NCBI RefSeq assembly: GCF_015207005.2
Contig: NZ_JADEXS020000001.1
Span: 6,347,001-6,411,000 of the forward strand
Length of the DNA stretch: 64,000 nt
Source: Desmonostoc muscorum LEGE 12446
GTDB taxonomy: Bacteria > Cyanobacteriota > Cyanobacteriia > Cyanobacteriales > Nostocaceae
Direction: 5' to 3'
This document shows positions 9,536-20,100 of the stretch, piece by piece. Under the pieces are notes generated by a model. The model was not told the DNA's origin and did no database searches. It worked only from the letters and a program-made list of their open reading frames with translations. The stretch's first letter is position 1. Each line of letters starts with the position of its first letter. A program made the translations under genes and the position numbers.

Positions 9536-10844
9536 TGTGCTTTTTTCTCACCTAATCGGTTAATTTTTGCCAGAAATTTATCTAGACTTTGTTGACTCAA
9601 ATTGGCTCTGGGAAAGTCAGAGGGTGTATATTTTTCTGCTGACAATGACTGACAGTGGTCAATGATGCTTCGTATAGCTGCAATGAAGCTAGTGGCTAAA
9701 GTTTCAATTGTTTCTCGACGATGAACTGCTGTGCTATAAATCCAATTAAGTTGCAGTTTATCTTGGATAATAATTCCGTTGATTTCTAGTAAATAAAATC
9801 GATTTGCACTTGCATCTTGACTGAGTTTAAAAGACTGACTAGTTAAATCAAATAAAGATGACTGTGATATGACAGAGCTAAAATTACCTAAGTAATTAAA
9901 ACTTACCTGCGGTTGGGGAAAATATTTGAACTTGGAATTTATTTCTGGATCACTGATTATATAGCGCAGTATATCGTATCCAATACCTTTATTGGGAATA
10001 CTGCGTAAAAACTCTTTGATTGCTATCAACACACTTCCTAAATCACCAGCTTCTGTAATATCTAAAATTACTGGAAAGCGTGTTGTCAATAAACCAACTG
10101 TACGAGAGAAGGATACATCATTGAAATCTTTAAAGATGATATCCCGACCATTATCTTCAACATCTACCCATAATTGCCACTCTCCTGTCCACTTTGCAAA
10201 AGCTTGCACTAAGGCTGTTAGTAGAACATCGTTTATTTGGGTGTTGTAAGCCTTATTGACATTGTTTAATAAGGCTTGGGTTGCTTTTTTATCTAGAGAA
10301 ATTGATACGATATCAGCATTAGCTACTGTATTTTCATCGCCAGAAAAGTCAACAGGTAAGCTGTAAAAAGGTATTTGAGCTTTTGCTAACCAGTAGTCTT
10401 CTTCCTGCATCATTTCTGAAGTCTGAGCATACTTTTGGATACACTCTGCCCACTGCTTGAATGAAGTGGTTTTATCAGATAAATGTATTGCTTTATCTTG
10501 ACTGAGTTGCTGATAAGCTGTTTGTAAATCTTCTAGCAACATCTGCCAAGAAACAGCGTCTACTAAAAGATGGTGGATATTAATTAGTAGGTAGCTATTC
10601 TGTGGCGATCGCAATTTAATAAAAGCAACTTTTACCAGCGGAGTTTCACTTAAGTGAAAGCTACTTTGTACTTCTGTAATTGCAGACTCTAAAGCATGTT
10701 TTTGCTCATTTTGTGAAATTGAAGACAAATCCACATGCTCGTATACTATTATATCACTATTATGAGCTTTAATTTGCCGTAAACCAGATTTTTCTTGAAT
10801 AAAATGTAGATGAAAAACATCGTGATATTCAATTACATATCTTA
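9532..10844 (-). pseudogene. 3' fragment of IS-split PKS gene: most of the epimerisation domain
   Basis: The frame is open from the insertion junction at 10844 down to the stop at 9532, although the first internal ATG is only at 10734. Translation from the junction aligns with the E domain of the paralogue at 26325-32291. Seen: HHLLVDAVSW (active His pair and SW), an EDNGRD version of the EGxGRE motif, SRTVG, FNYLGN, and the terminal TPSDF. Joining 10841 to 12443-12445 in the ancestral order gives a continuous AVRYVIEYHD reading, so this is the 3' end of the gene that now starts at 17162. A protein from the internal ATG would lack the first ~75 residues of the domain and is unlikely to fold as a full E domain. 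It is still directly followed by the free C-domain gene with a 4-base overlap. Confidence 0.92.
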
Positions 10845-10870
10845 GGGACTTCCAAAGAATAAATTATTCC
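10845..10870. repeat. Left terminal inverted repeat of the ISAzo13 element
   Basis: 26 bases starting GGGACTTCCA and ending TATTCC. It matches the reverse complement of 12417-12442 at 23 of 26 positions by hand alignment, and a solo copy at 55339-55364 at 24 of 26. The target duplication TTA is at 10842-10844. Confidence 0.93.
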
Positions 10871-10899
10871 AAGAAAAACAAGAAATATGTTTTCTCAAG

Positions 10900-10912
10900 A
10901 ATGATAATCATT
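10900..10912. promoter_or_regulatory. Fur-box-like palindrome inside the left IS end
   Basis: The 13-bp perfect palindrome AATGATAATCATT equals the core of the classical Fur consensus (GATAATGATAATCATTATC); with flanks, about 15 of 19 positions agree. A partner site lies at 12395-12407 in the same relation to the other end, so a transposase-binding role is equally possible. Iron-regulator binding is inference only. Confidence 0.5.
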
Positions 10913-10923
10913 TTAAGGGGGGG

Positions 10924-10962
10924 GGGAGAAAAGGGGTTGCCCTCGGCAACCCCTTTTCTCCC
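10924..10962. terminator. 18-bp GC-rich hairpin inside the left IS end
   Basis: A perfect 18-bp stem (arms 10924-10941 and 10945-10962) with a CTC loop. The arms share the AAGGGGTTGCC-like core with the hairpin near the right end. It may insulate the transposase gene from transcription of the host gene, or take part in transposition. There is no clear T-run, so intrinsic termination is not assured. Confidence 0.6.
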
Positions 10963-11063
10963 GATCATCTATGCATGAAGAATCTATACACTTGTCATCT
11001 ATTTTAAAGTTAAACAGTGTAGGATTAGTATGTTTTGTAGCTAAATAAATGCTGTTATTAAAA

Positions 11064-12313
11064 TCAAATAACTTTTGTTTTACTACAACAAATATCAATA
11101 AACCAATTACCTAAATTTGGGAAAACTTCATGAGTAGAATCGGTTAGCCGCTCAATCTGTTTTTCAATTTGAGCCATAGCTTTTTTTGTAAGCTTGACCC
11201 CATTCTCATAAGTTTCGTGTACTAACTTAACGACTGGATGTTTCCCGTTCCATGTCATAGTGCTGGCAAAATTTAGAGCCGTTTCTAGTTCATCTAAAAT
11301 GCTACCATTCCAGTGATTTTCTAGTACTGCCCACGTCCTTTCTATCGGATTATATTTACTATGATAGGGCGGATAGTAAGCTAAACGTATATTTACTTGA
11401 TGTTTTTGCACAAACTCTACTATACGTTTCATAAATTGAGTACGCCGTGAGCTATTCTGTGGCCCGTTATCTTGATTGAGAAGTAGGGTTTGAATATCAG
11501 AAAAACGATGCTTTTCTTCTAACCAAAAATCTTCTAGAATATCAACAATAAAATCGCTTGTAGCTTTCGATTCCGTAAAGTATAAAAATAGCTCATCAAG
11601 CTCTGGAAGAAAGATACCATAAGGAGTTACAGTTGTCTTCGGATTATAATCATGGTCGTCAGCCTTCGCTCCATCCCTGCTTTTACCCCCTCGGTCAAAT
11701 GAGCCGATCTTAACACGGGCTTTTCCGTCCATGCTTAGACGTAAAACACTCTTATCTTCTGAAGCATCTTTATTTACAATGTCTAATTGCTCAAAGATTG
11801 CATCAGTTTGTGGAATTTTTTTTGAGGTTGAACTTTCTTTACCCTTCTGAGCTTGTAACCTAAATTATTTAATTTGACTCGAATTGTTTCTGATGTATGT
11901 AACTTTTCATCGCTGTAACCATACTTTTCGATTAATTGCTTTCTGACTTCGGCTGCACTGAGTCTAGTATATAGTCTTTGACTTTTAAAACTCGGATCTG
12001 TTTGACTATAAAAGTCAACTAAATTTTTTATATCTTCTAAAAGATTTGGTAGGTGTTCTTCTGCTTTATAACGTCCTTTGCCACTCATGTTATCAACACA
12101 AGTAATACCGCTTTTTAATTCTCTTGTCCCTTTCCGAATTGTGTCTCTATTCCATCCTAGTTCTGATTGTGCAAGCCTTTGCCCTCCTAAACCTAAGCCC
12201 TGAACTGTCTGTGCCATAAATTTACGCTTTTCAGCACCTTTTAATTGAGATGCAGTTTCAATCAACAACTTTTTAAGAGAATCAGTTAATACTATAGTCA
12301 CCAGTTGCCACAC
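11064..12313 (-). CDS. ISAzo13-family DDE transposase, two frames joined by a -1 slip
   Basis: The first frame runs from 12313 to a stop at 11783 (176 codons) and holds the N-terminal helix-turn-helix-like region. The second frame is open before and through 11732 to 11064 and carries the catalytic core: the DGKARVKIG segment with the first Asp, LNQDNGPQ with the second, and YNPIERTWAVLENHW with the Glu. At 11816-11823 the coding strand has eight A in a row after CCTC. Shifting back one base there gives KKIPQTDAIF leading straight into DGKARVKIG, the continuity expected for the family. So the gene is either a programmed -1 frameshift (or polymerase slippage) or a simple one-base mutation. The clean A8 run at the fusion point favours programmed slippage. 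Confidence 0.88.
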
Positions 12314-12346
12314 TCAAAAACTCAATCATTATTCAAATTACTACAA

Positions 12347-12391
12347 AAGGGGGATGAAGGGGCTGCCGTCGGCAGCCCCTTCATCCCCCTT
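12347..12391. terminator. 21-bp GC-rich hairpin inside the right IS end
   Basis: Arms 12347-12367 and 12371-12391 pair over 21 bases with a GTC loop. It lies between the right terminal repeat and the transposase start, so read-through from the PKS promoter would meet this stem first. It probably insulates the transposase from impinging transcription, a known feature of some insertion sequences. Polarity on the downstream cluster genes is likely. Confidence 0.6.
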
Positions 12392-15300
12392 AAAAATGAT
12401 TATCATTATTGCTAATGGAATAGTTTATTTTCTGGAAGTCCCTTACAGCCTGCTCTAATATTTCAGGATTGCATCTTTGTTGTATTTCGAGGAGTAAAGA
12501 CTGGTTAAATGAATGTTCATACGACTGATTTTCAGCAACTAATCGATGCTGGATGGGTGTAAGCTCGATTTCTCCAGTTCTGGTATGATTTTTGATTTGG
12601 TTATTTTCAATTAAACCCGCTGCTGTTGCTAATTCAGCAATAGTCTGGTGCAAAAACATTTGTTGAGAAGTTAGCTTTAAACCTAATTGATTAGCCTTGG
12701 CAACAATTTGAATTGTAATAATCGAATCTCCTGCCAACTCAAAAAAGTTGTCATAAATACCGACCTTTTCAATTCCTAGAAATTGTTGCCAAATATTAGC
12801 TAAGGTTTGCTCAACTTCTTTACGAGGAGCAACATAAGCATTTGCCAAATTTGGACGTGGATGGCTGAGTTGGGCAAGATTTGTTTTTGATGTGTCTGAT
12901 AAAAGCTCTAAATCTTGGTCTAGATAACTGAAAGAATTGTTTTGTTCAATTACTTTTTTAAAGTCTTTAGTTGAAACAATAACACGAGGTAAACTACTTA
13001 ATAAAATGCGATTAAAAGCTTCAGCACCTTCTTGAGGTAGTATTCCTTTTTTGATTTCTTCTTGACGTTGCAGTTTTAATTGTTCTGGTAGTATTGTCTC
13101 TACTGCCATCCCTACTTCTTGCCAAGTATCCCAGTTGATTGCTACTGTAAATTCGTCAGATTGGGAAGTACGATAATTTGCATAAACGTCCAGAAATGCA
13201 TTAGCGGCACAATAATCTACTTGTCCAAATTCACTCAAGATAGAACTTTGGGATGAGCAAAGCACCAAGAAATCTAAAGTAATATTTTTTAAGTTTAAAA
13301 TCTGCTCTAATACTAATGTGCCCTTGACTTTTGGTGCTAAGACACTGTTTGCTATATCCTCTGTTTTGAGTTGAATCATTCCACCGCCAGCAATACCCGC
13401 TGCATGGATGACACCATTAATTTGACCAAATTTTTCTAAAGCTTCAGTAATGGCTACCTGCATTTCTTCGTAGCTGGCGACATCAGCAGTTTTAACCTCA
13501 ATCTCTGATCCCAATTTTTCAAGTGCCAGCATTTTTTGGATCTTGCGGCTAACACTATCTTGATTATCATGAGTTTCTAGCCATTGTTGCCACTGCGATC
13601 GCTCTGGTAATCCCTTCCTACCAATTAAAATTAACTTAGCTTGTACTGTCTTCGCTAAATATTCCGCCAGTACCAAACCTATACCGCCAAGTCCACCAGT
13701 AATTAAGTAAACTCCTGCTTTTTTTAACTTAGTTTTACGTGGGATATTTTCATCTAAACAGACATTTTCAAAAGTTTCAATCCAGCGATGAGATCCACGA
13801 TAAGCAACTAAATTTTCGGGTTGTTGGGTTGTTAGTTCGGTAATTAGATAGTCTACAAACTTTGGTGTTAATGAGATTTTAGCAGCAGGAATTACAACAT
13901 CAATCAGACAGGAATTAATGTTTGGATATTCCTTTGGAATTACCTTACAAGCCCCCAATATCGTTGCCTTTTCTGGGCATAATTTTTCATCACCGATGAC
14001 ATTATATACATTATTAGTTACAACCCTTAACTTCAGAGAATCGCTGATATTGTGCTTTCCTAATGCTTGGGTCAAATACAACAAACTCCAAAAGCCGAGA
14101 TTCTGGCAATTTTCAAAAGTGGGTAAAGTATCATTTGGTGTAATGCTCCAAAAGTGAGCGATCGCATTTGGAATTAAACTCTGTTTTTTGAGTAGTTTCA
14201 ACAAAGCATCGTAGTCATTTTTTTGCTGAGGGTTAATAGTATATGTATATTTATCTATCTGAATAAATTCATCTGCAATCCTAACTATGATAATATTTTG
14301 GCTTTGCTGTTCCAGTCCTTTAGCAACTGCACTTCCAATTCCATAATCATCGATAAAAATTAACCAGCAGGTATTTATTTCAGATGCTTGAAAGAATCCA
14401 ATTGGTGGAGATTGTTTCCAGATTGGCATATAAAACCAATCGGCAATATTTGTTTTTTTATCTAATGATTTTGGCGATATTGTTGATAATGCAGCTTCAG
14501 AATCAGCCTCAATCCAATAACGTTGACGCTCAAAAGGATAAGTAGGCAAAGGAATATGTCTGCGTTGTTCGTGAACATAAAAGCCTGTCCAATTTATTGG
14601 CAATCCTGTTAACCAAAGCCGAGAGAGAGTATTGAGTAAAAATGCCACATCAGAAACTTGCTCTTGGGGATGTCGCAGCGAAGTTAGTACCACAGTTTGT
14701 GAAGCTAACTGTCGTTTAGCTAGGGTAGTTAATGTGCGTCCTGGACCAACTTCTAAAAATATTTGCTCTGGTTGTTGCAGGAGTTCAGCGATTCCTTCCT
14801 TAAACAATACTGGTTGCCGTAAATGTTTAGCCCAGTATTCAGGGTCAGTTGCCTGCTGTGCTGTAATCCAAGTTCCGGTAATATTAGATACAAAAGCAAT
14901 TTGAGGGGATTTCAGGTTAACTTTTCTAACATGTTGCACAAATGGCTCTAAAATCGGCTCCATCATTTGGGAATGAAAAGCATGAGATGTATGCAGACGG
15001 CGACAATCTATACCTTGCTCATTCAAATGATTTTGTAATGTTTCTATCGCTTTTGTAGCACCTGAAACCACACAAAGAAACGGTGCATTGCTAGCTGCTA
15101 AAGAAAGTTCTGATCCCAACATTGGTTGTATTTCTTCAGCAGAAATAGAAACAGAAAGCATCGACCCAGATTCGAGTTTTTGCATTAATTGTCCGCGAAT
15201 CGCAACTAAAGTTAGTGCCTCTTCTAAAGAAAAAACACCCGAAATACAAGCCGCTACATACTCGCCAATGCTGTGGCCAATCATGGCTTGCGGATGCACA

Positions 15301-17162
15301 CCCCACAACATCCAAAGTTTAGCAAGGGCATATTCAATTACAAATAATGCAGGTTGGGTTAAGGAAGTTTGTTGGAGTTGTTCCTCTGTAGTTTCTAATT
15401 TTGGGGGATAAAGTATATCCTTAAGGTTTAACTTTAAATGTGGTTTCAGGAATTCACAACACTTATCAATTTCTTGCCGAAACATTAATTCTGTTTCATA
15501 TAATTCCCGTCCCATATTTACATACTGCGCTCCCTGTCCAGGAAACATAAATACAATGGGATGATTACGGGTTTCTGAACAATTATTCAAAACTCTGTGA
15601 TTATTTGGTGTTGTTAATATTTTTATAGCATCTGAAATATCCCGACATAATAATACTCGGCGATGGTTAAAATTTCGGCGACCAACTTGCAAGGTATAAG
15701 CTACATCAGCAAGATTAATCTCAAGATGCTGTGCTAAATAATTAGCAAGATTAGTTGTAGCAGATTCCAAAGCTGTTGGAGTTTTGGCAGAGATAGCCAA
15801 CAGATGCCAGGGGCGAAAAACACTTTCTTTGATTATAAAAACTGGAGCTTCTTCTAATATTACATGGGCATTAGTACCACCAATCCCAAAAGAGCTAACT
15901 CCTGCACGTCTAGGATGTTTGTCTGCTTTCCATTCAGAAAGTTTATTGTTGACATAAAAAGGACTATTGGCAAAATTAATTTGAGGATTTGGTTCCTCAA
16001 AATGCAAGCTGGGAGGAATTTGTTTATGTTTAAGAGCTAAAACTGTTTTAATTAAACCTGCAACACCAGCAGCTGCATCTAAGTGACCAATATTTGTTTT
16101 TAAAGAACCAATTCCACAGAAATTTTTATTTTTTGTACTAGTTTGGAATGCTTGAGTTAGCGCAGCAACTTCAATCGGATCTCCTAAGGAAGTTCCTGTT
16201 CCGTGAGCTTCAATATAAGTGATTGTTTCTGGTTCTACTTCTGCAATAATTTGAGCAGTTTTGATAACTTTAGCTTGACCTTCTATGCGAGGTGCTGTGT
16301 AACTAACTTTATTTGAACCGTCATTATTAATAGCAGAACCTTTAATCACAGCATGAATAAAATCTCCATCATTTAAGGTATCTTGTAATCTTTTTAGAAC
16401 AACTATTCCTACACCTTCCCCACTCACAGTTCCCTGTGCTTTAGCGTCAAAAGCACGGCAATGTCCGTCCGGAGATTTAATACCTCCTTCTTTATATAAA
16501 TAGCCAGCTTTTCTTGACGCGCCGATAGAAACACCGCCAACCAAAGCAATATCACATTCGCCATTTAGCAAACTTTGGCAAGCTAAATGTACGGCTACTA
16601 ATGAGCTTGAGCAAGCTGTTTGAACTGCATAACTAGGCCCTGTTAAATTAAGTTTGTAAGAAGTACGTGTTGCTAGATAATCTTTATCGGCAGCAATTGT
16701 TAGTTGATGTTCGTCTATTGAGTTTCTAATATTTTGATTAAAATAAATGTTTAGTAAATAGCCGCTTAAGTTAGAACTAGCAAAAACACCTATAGAACCA
16801 TTATAGGTTTCAGAATTATACCCTGCGTTTTCTAATGCTTCCCAAGCACACTCTAAAAAAATCCGGTGTTGGGGATCAGTTATTTCTGCATCTCTAGGAT
16901 TAAAACCAAAAAAGGTAGCATCAAAAAGTTCTGCATCTTCTAGAACAGCATTGGCTTTCACATAATTCGGATTACTGAGAAGTGCTGGTTCTACTCCTGA
17001 TGCTAACAGTTCTTCGTCACTGAAAAAAGAAATTGATTCTACGCCATTTTGCAGATTATGCCAAAATTCATCAAGATTTTTCGCTCCAGGAAATCTTCCA
17101 GTTAATCCGATAATTGCGATTTCTGAACCGTTAGTAGAATATGTTTCACTTGGAATATTCAT
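12390..17162 (-). CDS. Type I PKS KS-AT-KR-ACP plus start of E domain, truncated by IS
   Basis: 1590 codons as it stands; the last 18 or so residues are encoded by the insertion sequence. Domains: KS with TACSSS, AHGTGT and the NIGH histidine; AT with GHSIGEY near 626 and HAFH (malonyl type); KR with TGGLGGIG near 1156, an SSQSS serine and the YCAAN Tyr/Asn pair, so probably active; ACP with LAGDS near 1476; then the first ~45 residues of an E domain (LTPIQH) before the break. The ancestral gene spanned 9532-17162 minus 1601 bases, which is 2009 codons and close to the intact 1988-codon paralogue at 26325-32291. It receives the chain from the Thr module encoded 14 bases upstream. The ACP should still load, but the E step is probably lost. 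Confidence 0.95.
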   Translation of the reverse strand: MNIPSETYSTNGSEIAIIGLTGRFPGAKNLDEFWHNLQNGVESISFFSDEELLASGVEPALLSNPNYVKANAVLEDAELFDATFFGFNPRDAEITDPQHRIFLECAWEALENAGYNSETYNGSIGVFASSNLSGYLLNIYFNQNIRNSIDEHQLTIAADKDYLATRTSYKLNLTGPSYAVQTACSSSLVAVHLACQSLLNGECDIALVGGVSIGASRKAGYLYKEGGIKSPDGHCRAFDAKAQGTVSGEGVGIVVLKRLQDTLNDGDFIHAVIKGSAINNDGSNKVSYTAPRIEGQAKVIKTAQIIAEVEPETITYIEAHGTGTSLGDPIEVAALTQAFQTSTKNKNFCGIGSLKTNIGHLDAAAGVAGLIKTVLALKHKQIPPSLHFEEPNPQINFANSPFYVNNKLSEWKADKHPRRAGVSSFGIGGTNAHVILEEAPVFIIKESVFRPWHLLAISAKTPTALESATTNLANYLAQHLEINLADVAYTLQVGRRNFNHRRVLLCRDISDAIKILTTPNNHRVLNNCSETRNHPIVFMFPGQGAQYVNMGRELYETELMFRQEIDKCCEFLKPHLKLNLKDILYPPKLETTEEQLQQTSLTQPALFVIEYALAKLWMLWGVHPQAMIGHSIGEYVAACISGVFSLEEALTLVAIRGQLMQKLESGSMLSVSISAEEIQPMLGSELSLAASNAPFLCVVSGATKAIETLQNHLNEQGIDCRRLHTSHAFHSQMMEPILEPFVQHVRKVNLKSPQIAFVSNITGTWITAQQATDPEYWAKHLRQPVLFKEGIAELLQQPEQIFLEVGPGRTLTTLAKRQLASQTVVLTSLRHPQEQVSDVAFLLNTLSRLWLTGLPINWTGFYVHEQRRHIPLPTYPFERQRYWIEADSEAALSTISPKSLDKKTNIADWFYMPIWKQSPPIGFFQASEINTCWLIFIDDYGIGSAVAKGLEQQSQNIIIVRIADEFIQIDKYTYTINPQQKNDYDALLKLLKKQSLIPNAIAHFWSITPNDTLPTFENCQNLGFWSLLYLTQALGKHNISDSLKLRVVTNNVYNVIGDEKLCPEKATILGACKVIPKEYPNINSCLIDVVIPAAKISLTPKFVDYLITELTTQQPENLVAYRGSHRWIETFENVCLDENIPRKTKLKKAGVYLITGGLGGIGLVLAEYLAKTVQAKLILIGRKGLPERSQWQQWLETHDNQDSVSRKIQKMLALEKLGSEIEVKTADVASYEEMQVAITEALEKFGQINGVIHAAGIAGGGMIQLKTEDIANSVLAPKVKGTLVLEQILNLKNITLDFLVLCSSQSSILSEFGQVDYCAANAFLDVYANYRTSQSDEFTVAINWDTWQEVGMAVETILPEQLKLQRQEEIKKGILPQEGAEAFNRILLSSLPRVIVSTKDFKKVIEQNNSFSYLDQDLELLSDTSKTNLAQLSHPRPNLANAYVAPRKEVEQTLANIWQQFLGIEKVGIYDNFFELAGDSIITIQIVAKANQLGLKLTSQQMFLHQTIAELATAAGLIENNQIKNHTRTGEIELTPIQHRLVAENQSYEHSFNQSLLLEIQQRCNPEILEQAVRDFQKINYSISNNDNHF
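12395..12407. promoter_or_regulatory. Fur-box-like palindrome inside the right IS end
   Basis: AATGATTATCATT, the reverse complement of the left-end site, matching about 16 of 19 positions of the classical Fur consensus with flanks. It overlaps the last codons of the truncated PKS reading frame. Symmetry with the left end suggests that it belongs to the element; whether Fur binds it is unknown. Confidence 0.5.
12417..12442. repeat. Right terminal inverted repeat of the ISAzo13 element
   Basis: Reverse complement of the left end, with three mismatches in 26 bases. It is followed at 12443-12445 by TTA, the second copy of the target duplication. Because it lies within the truncated PKS frame, it encodes the foreign residues that end that protein. 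Confidence 0.93.
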
Positions 17163-17176
17163 GATTTATAAATTCC

Positions 17177-20100
17177 CTAATTATTTTCAACTGATTTTAT
17201 TTTTTGCAAACGTTTTCTTTGTTGCGCTTTACCATCTGAAATTTTCTCTATTTGGATATCAGTTTCCTGTAAAAATGCTGTTTGATTTGCAGACGAACTT
17301 AAATACTCTGCTAAAGAATTGATGGTAGGATATCTAAACAAATCAAGGGTTGATAGTTCTGCATTTAATATTTCCTGCAATTGGCTGTGAACCGTAACTA
17401 AAAGTAATGAATGACCACCAATTTCAAAGAAATTGTCGTGAATGCCTATTTTTTCAATATTCAAAGCTTTCTGCCAAACAGAGGCTATTGTTTTTTCTAC
17501 CTCAGTTTGTGGTACCACATAAGCAACTTCTAATTCTGGGCGCAGAGCATCTGGCATTGGTAATGCTCGATGATCTATTTTACCATTAGATGTTAATGGA
17601 AAGGCTTTTAATATCATAAACGCTGTTGGTACCATGTGGTCAAGCAATTTATTTTGTAAGAAGCGACGCAGTTCAGGAATTGTTAATGTTTTGTCTGGGT
17701 GGAGAATTATATAGGCTATTAAACTTTGATTTCCTGGTTTATTCTCCCGAAGCATAACTACACTTGCAGATACCGATGGATGTTGAATAATAGTCGCTTC
17801 AATTTCTCCCAACTCAACACGGAAACCACGTATTTTAATTTGGTTATCGATGCGACCGATATACTCCATATCTCCATTCGGTAAAAAGCGAACTAAATCA
17901 CCTGTCTTGTAAAGGCGATCGCCTTCTTTGTCACTGAAGGGATTGGGGATAAACCTCTGCGCTGTTAATTCAGGTTGATTTAAATAACCTCTGGCTAATC
18001 CAACTCCGCCAACGTGCAATTCACCGGGTATTCCGATCGGTACTGGCTGCTGATAGCTATCTAGTAAGTAAACTTGCAAGTCAGGAATTGGACGACCAAT
18101 TACACTTGCTGATGCTAGTTCTAAGTCTGCCATTGTTAGCGGACGATAAGTCACATGCACGGTTGTTTCTGTAATGCCGTACATATTTACTAATTGTGGA
18201 AACTGGTCGCCATGACGTTCAAACCAAGGTCTTAAACTCTCAATTTGCAAAGCTTCCCCACCGAAAATAACTGCTCGCAGCTTTAAGTCGTTATTATTTC
18301 CTAGAGATTCCTCTACCTGTATCAGTTGGCGAAAAGCCGAAGGTGTCTGGTTCAGTATTGTGACTTGCTGGGTTAATAACAATTGATAAAAGTCTTGAGG
18401 TGAACGACTCAACAAGTATGGTACTACTATCAACTTTCCGCCATATAGCAAGGCTCCCCAGATTTCCCAAACAGAAAAATCAAAGGCTATTGAATGGAAT
18501 AGTGTCCAAACATCCTGTTGATTAAAGTTATACCAGGAATCAGTTGCAGCTAACAGACGGACTACATTAGCGTGATTAATTAAGACTCCTTTGGGTTGAC
18601 CTGTTGAGCCAGATGTATAGATGATGTAGGCTAAATTATCAGCTGTGCAGTTACTAATTGGGTTTGTTTGGCTTTGTTGAGCTATGGTTTGCCTATCTGT
18701 CTCTAGACAAACAACTTGAGTCTGATGTTTTGGTAAATTTTCTATCAGGTGCTGCTGTGTTAGTAACACAGACACTTGAGATGACTGCAATATCAAGCCT
18801 ATACGTTCTGCTGGATAGGCTGGATCTATCGGTACGTATGCACCACCAGCTTTGAGGATGGCTAATAATGCGATAATCATAGACAGCGATCGCTCTACAC
18901 AAATTCCCACCATCACATCTGGCTTGACACCTAATTGTTGTAGGTAATGAGCTAGTTGATTAGCACGAGTGTTTAATTCTTGGTAGCTTAGTTGCTGATT
19001 ATTATAAATAACAGCAATGTTGTCTGGTGTGCGATCGCACTGCTCCTCAAACCAATGGTGAATACACTTATATTCTAGCTCTGCTGTCTTAGTATTATTG
19101 AATGTAAGTAACAGTTTTTCTCGTTCTTGTTCACTGAGAATGTCTAATCGTGATATCGCTAAAGAAGGATTATTAATAATGCTGCTTAACAAAGTTTGCC
19201 ACTGACTCGCCAAATTTTCAATATCTTCTTTATGGAAAAGTTTGGCATCATAGTGAAATTCTACTTTGACTAAATCATTTTGTGTACGGACACAAGAAAG
19301 CTTTAGTTTAAATCGGTCAACGCAGACGTAATGCTGATGAATGGAAAATGATACTTGAGGAGCATAATAATTAGCAATTGTTTCCTCAAAATCATAACAA
19401 AATGGTAAAAATGCCTGTTCTATATCATCTGTATCTGTTTTACCAAATGCGTTCCAACTAAAACTATCTTGCCATTCAAGCATTTCATCTGTTAACTTTT
19501 TAACCTGTATTAAGGTATCACTAAATGTATAATTTTCTTGCAGATGATAAACAAGCGGTAAATATTTGCCAAATAAACCTAGTGCTGCTTTTAATTCTTC
19601 ATAATTGCGACCATCACAGCCTACACCTACAATTAAATTTGATTGCCCACTAAGACGCCAAAGTAGAATTTGCCAACAAGTAAGGAAAAATATATTTATC
19701 GATATTTGATATTTTTGGATAATTTCTTCAATTTTAGTCAGTAAATCGCTGTGAATGACTAACTTAATAACTTGAGGATCAAATTCTGATTCTTGAGAAA
19801 AGCAATTCTCAAAAGCAAGCTTTAAGTTATCTAGAGCCGAAAAATCTACTTGCTGCCAGAAATTTGTTCTTGTTGTAGTTTCTTCTGCTTCAAGTAATTC
19901 ATTTTGCCATGTAGCGACATCAGCGTATTGTAGTGTTTCTTCGTCTATTTCGGTATTCTGCAAGCAGGCAGTGTAATACTGACTAATTTGATAAACTATA
20001 TTTTTGAATGTTTTATAGTCGGTACAAATAGATGGTAAATTGATAAATAAAACATATTTTTTTGCGGAACATTTGACCAAATCTATCTTTAAGAGTTGCC

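Larger units (their letters stand above)
10845..12442 (-). mobile_element. ISAzo13-family insertion sequence, 1598 bp, apparently complete
   Basis: Both ends start with GGGACTTCCA and form imperfect 26-bp inverted repeats (23 of 26 match by eye). They are flanked by a 3-bp direct repeat, TTA on the plus strand (10842-10844 and 12443-12445). The only coding content is a DDE transposase in two overlapping frames. Just inside each terminal repeat lies a 13-bp palindrome, then a long GC-rich hairpin. The element lies in the E domain of a PKS gene, and deleting it with one TTA copy restores the reading frame exactly. The family assignment rests on the transposase, which resembles the Rhodopirellula-type DDE transposase (ISAzo13). 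Intact ends suggest recent insertion. Confidence 0.95.

Noticed and set aside
10913..11098. Small ORF of 61 codons at the left IS end
   Set aside because: It runs through the GC hairpin and terminal region of the element and shows no family features.
12390..12442. Natural C-terminus of the PKS protein (residues after AVRDF)
   Set aside because: These codons belong to the inverted repeat and palindrome of the insertion sequence, not to the host gene.
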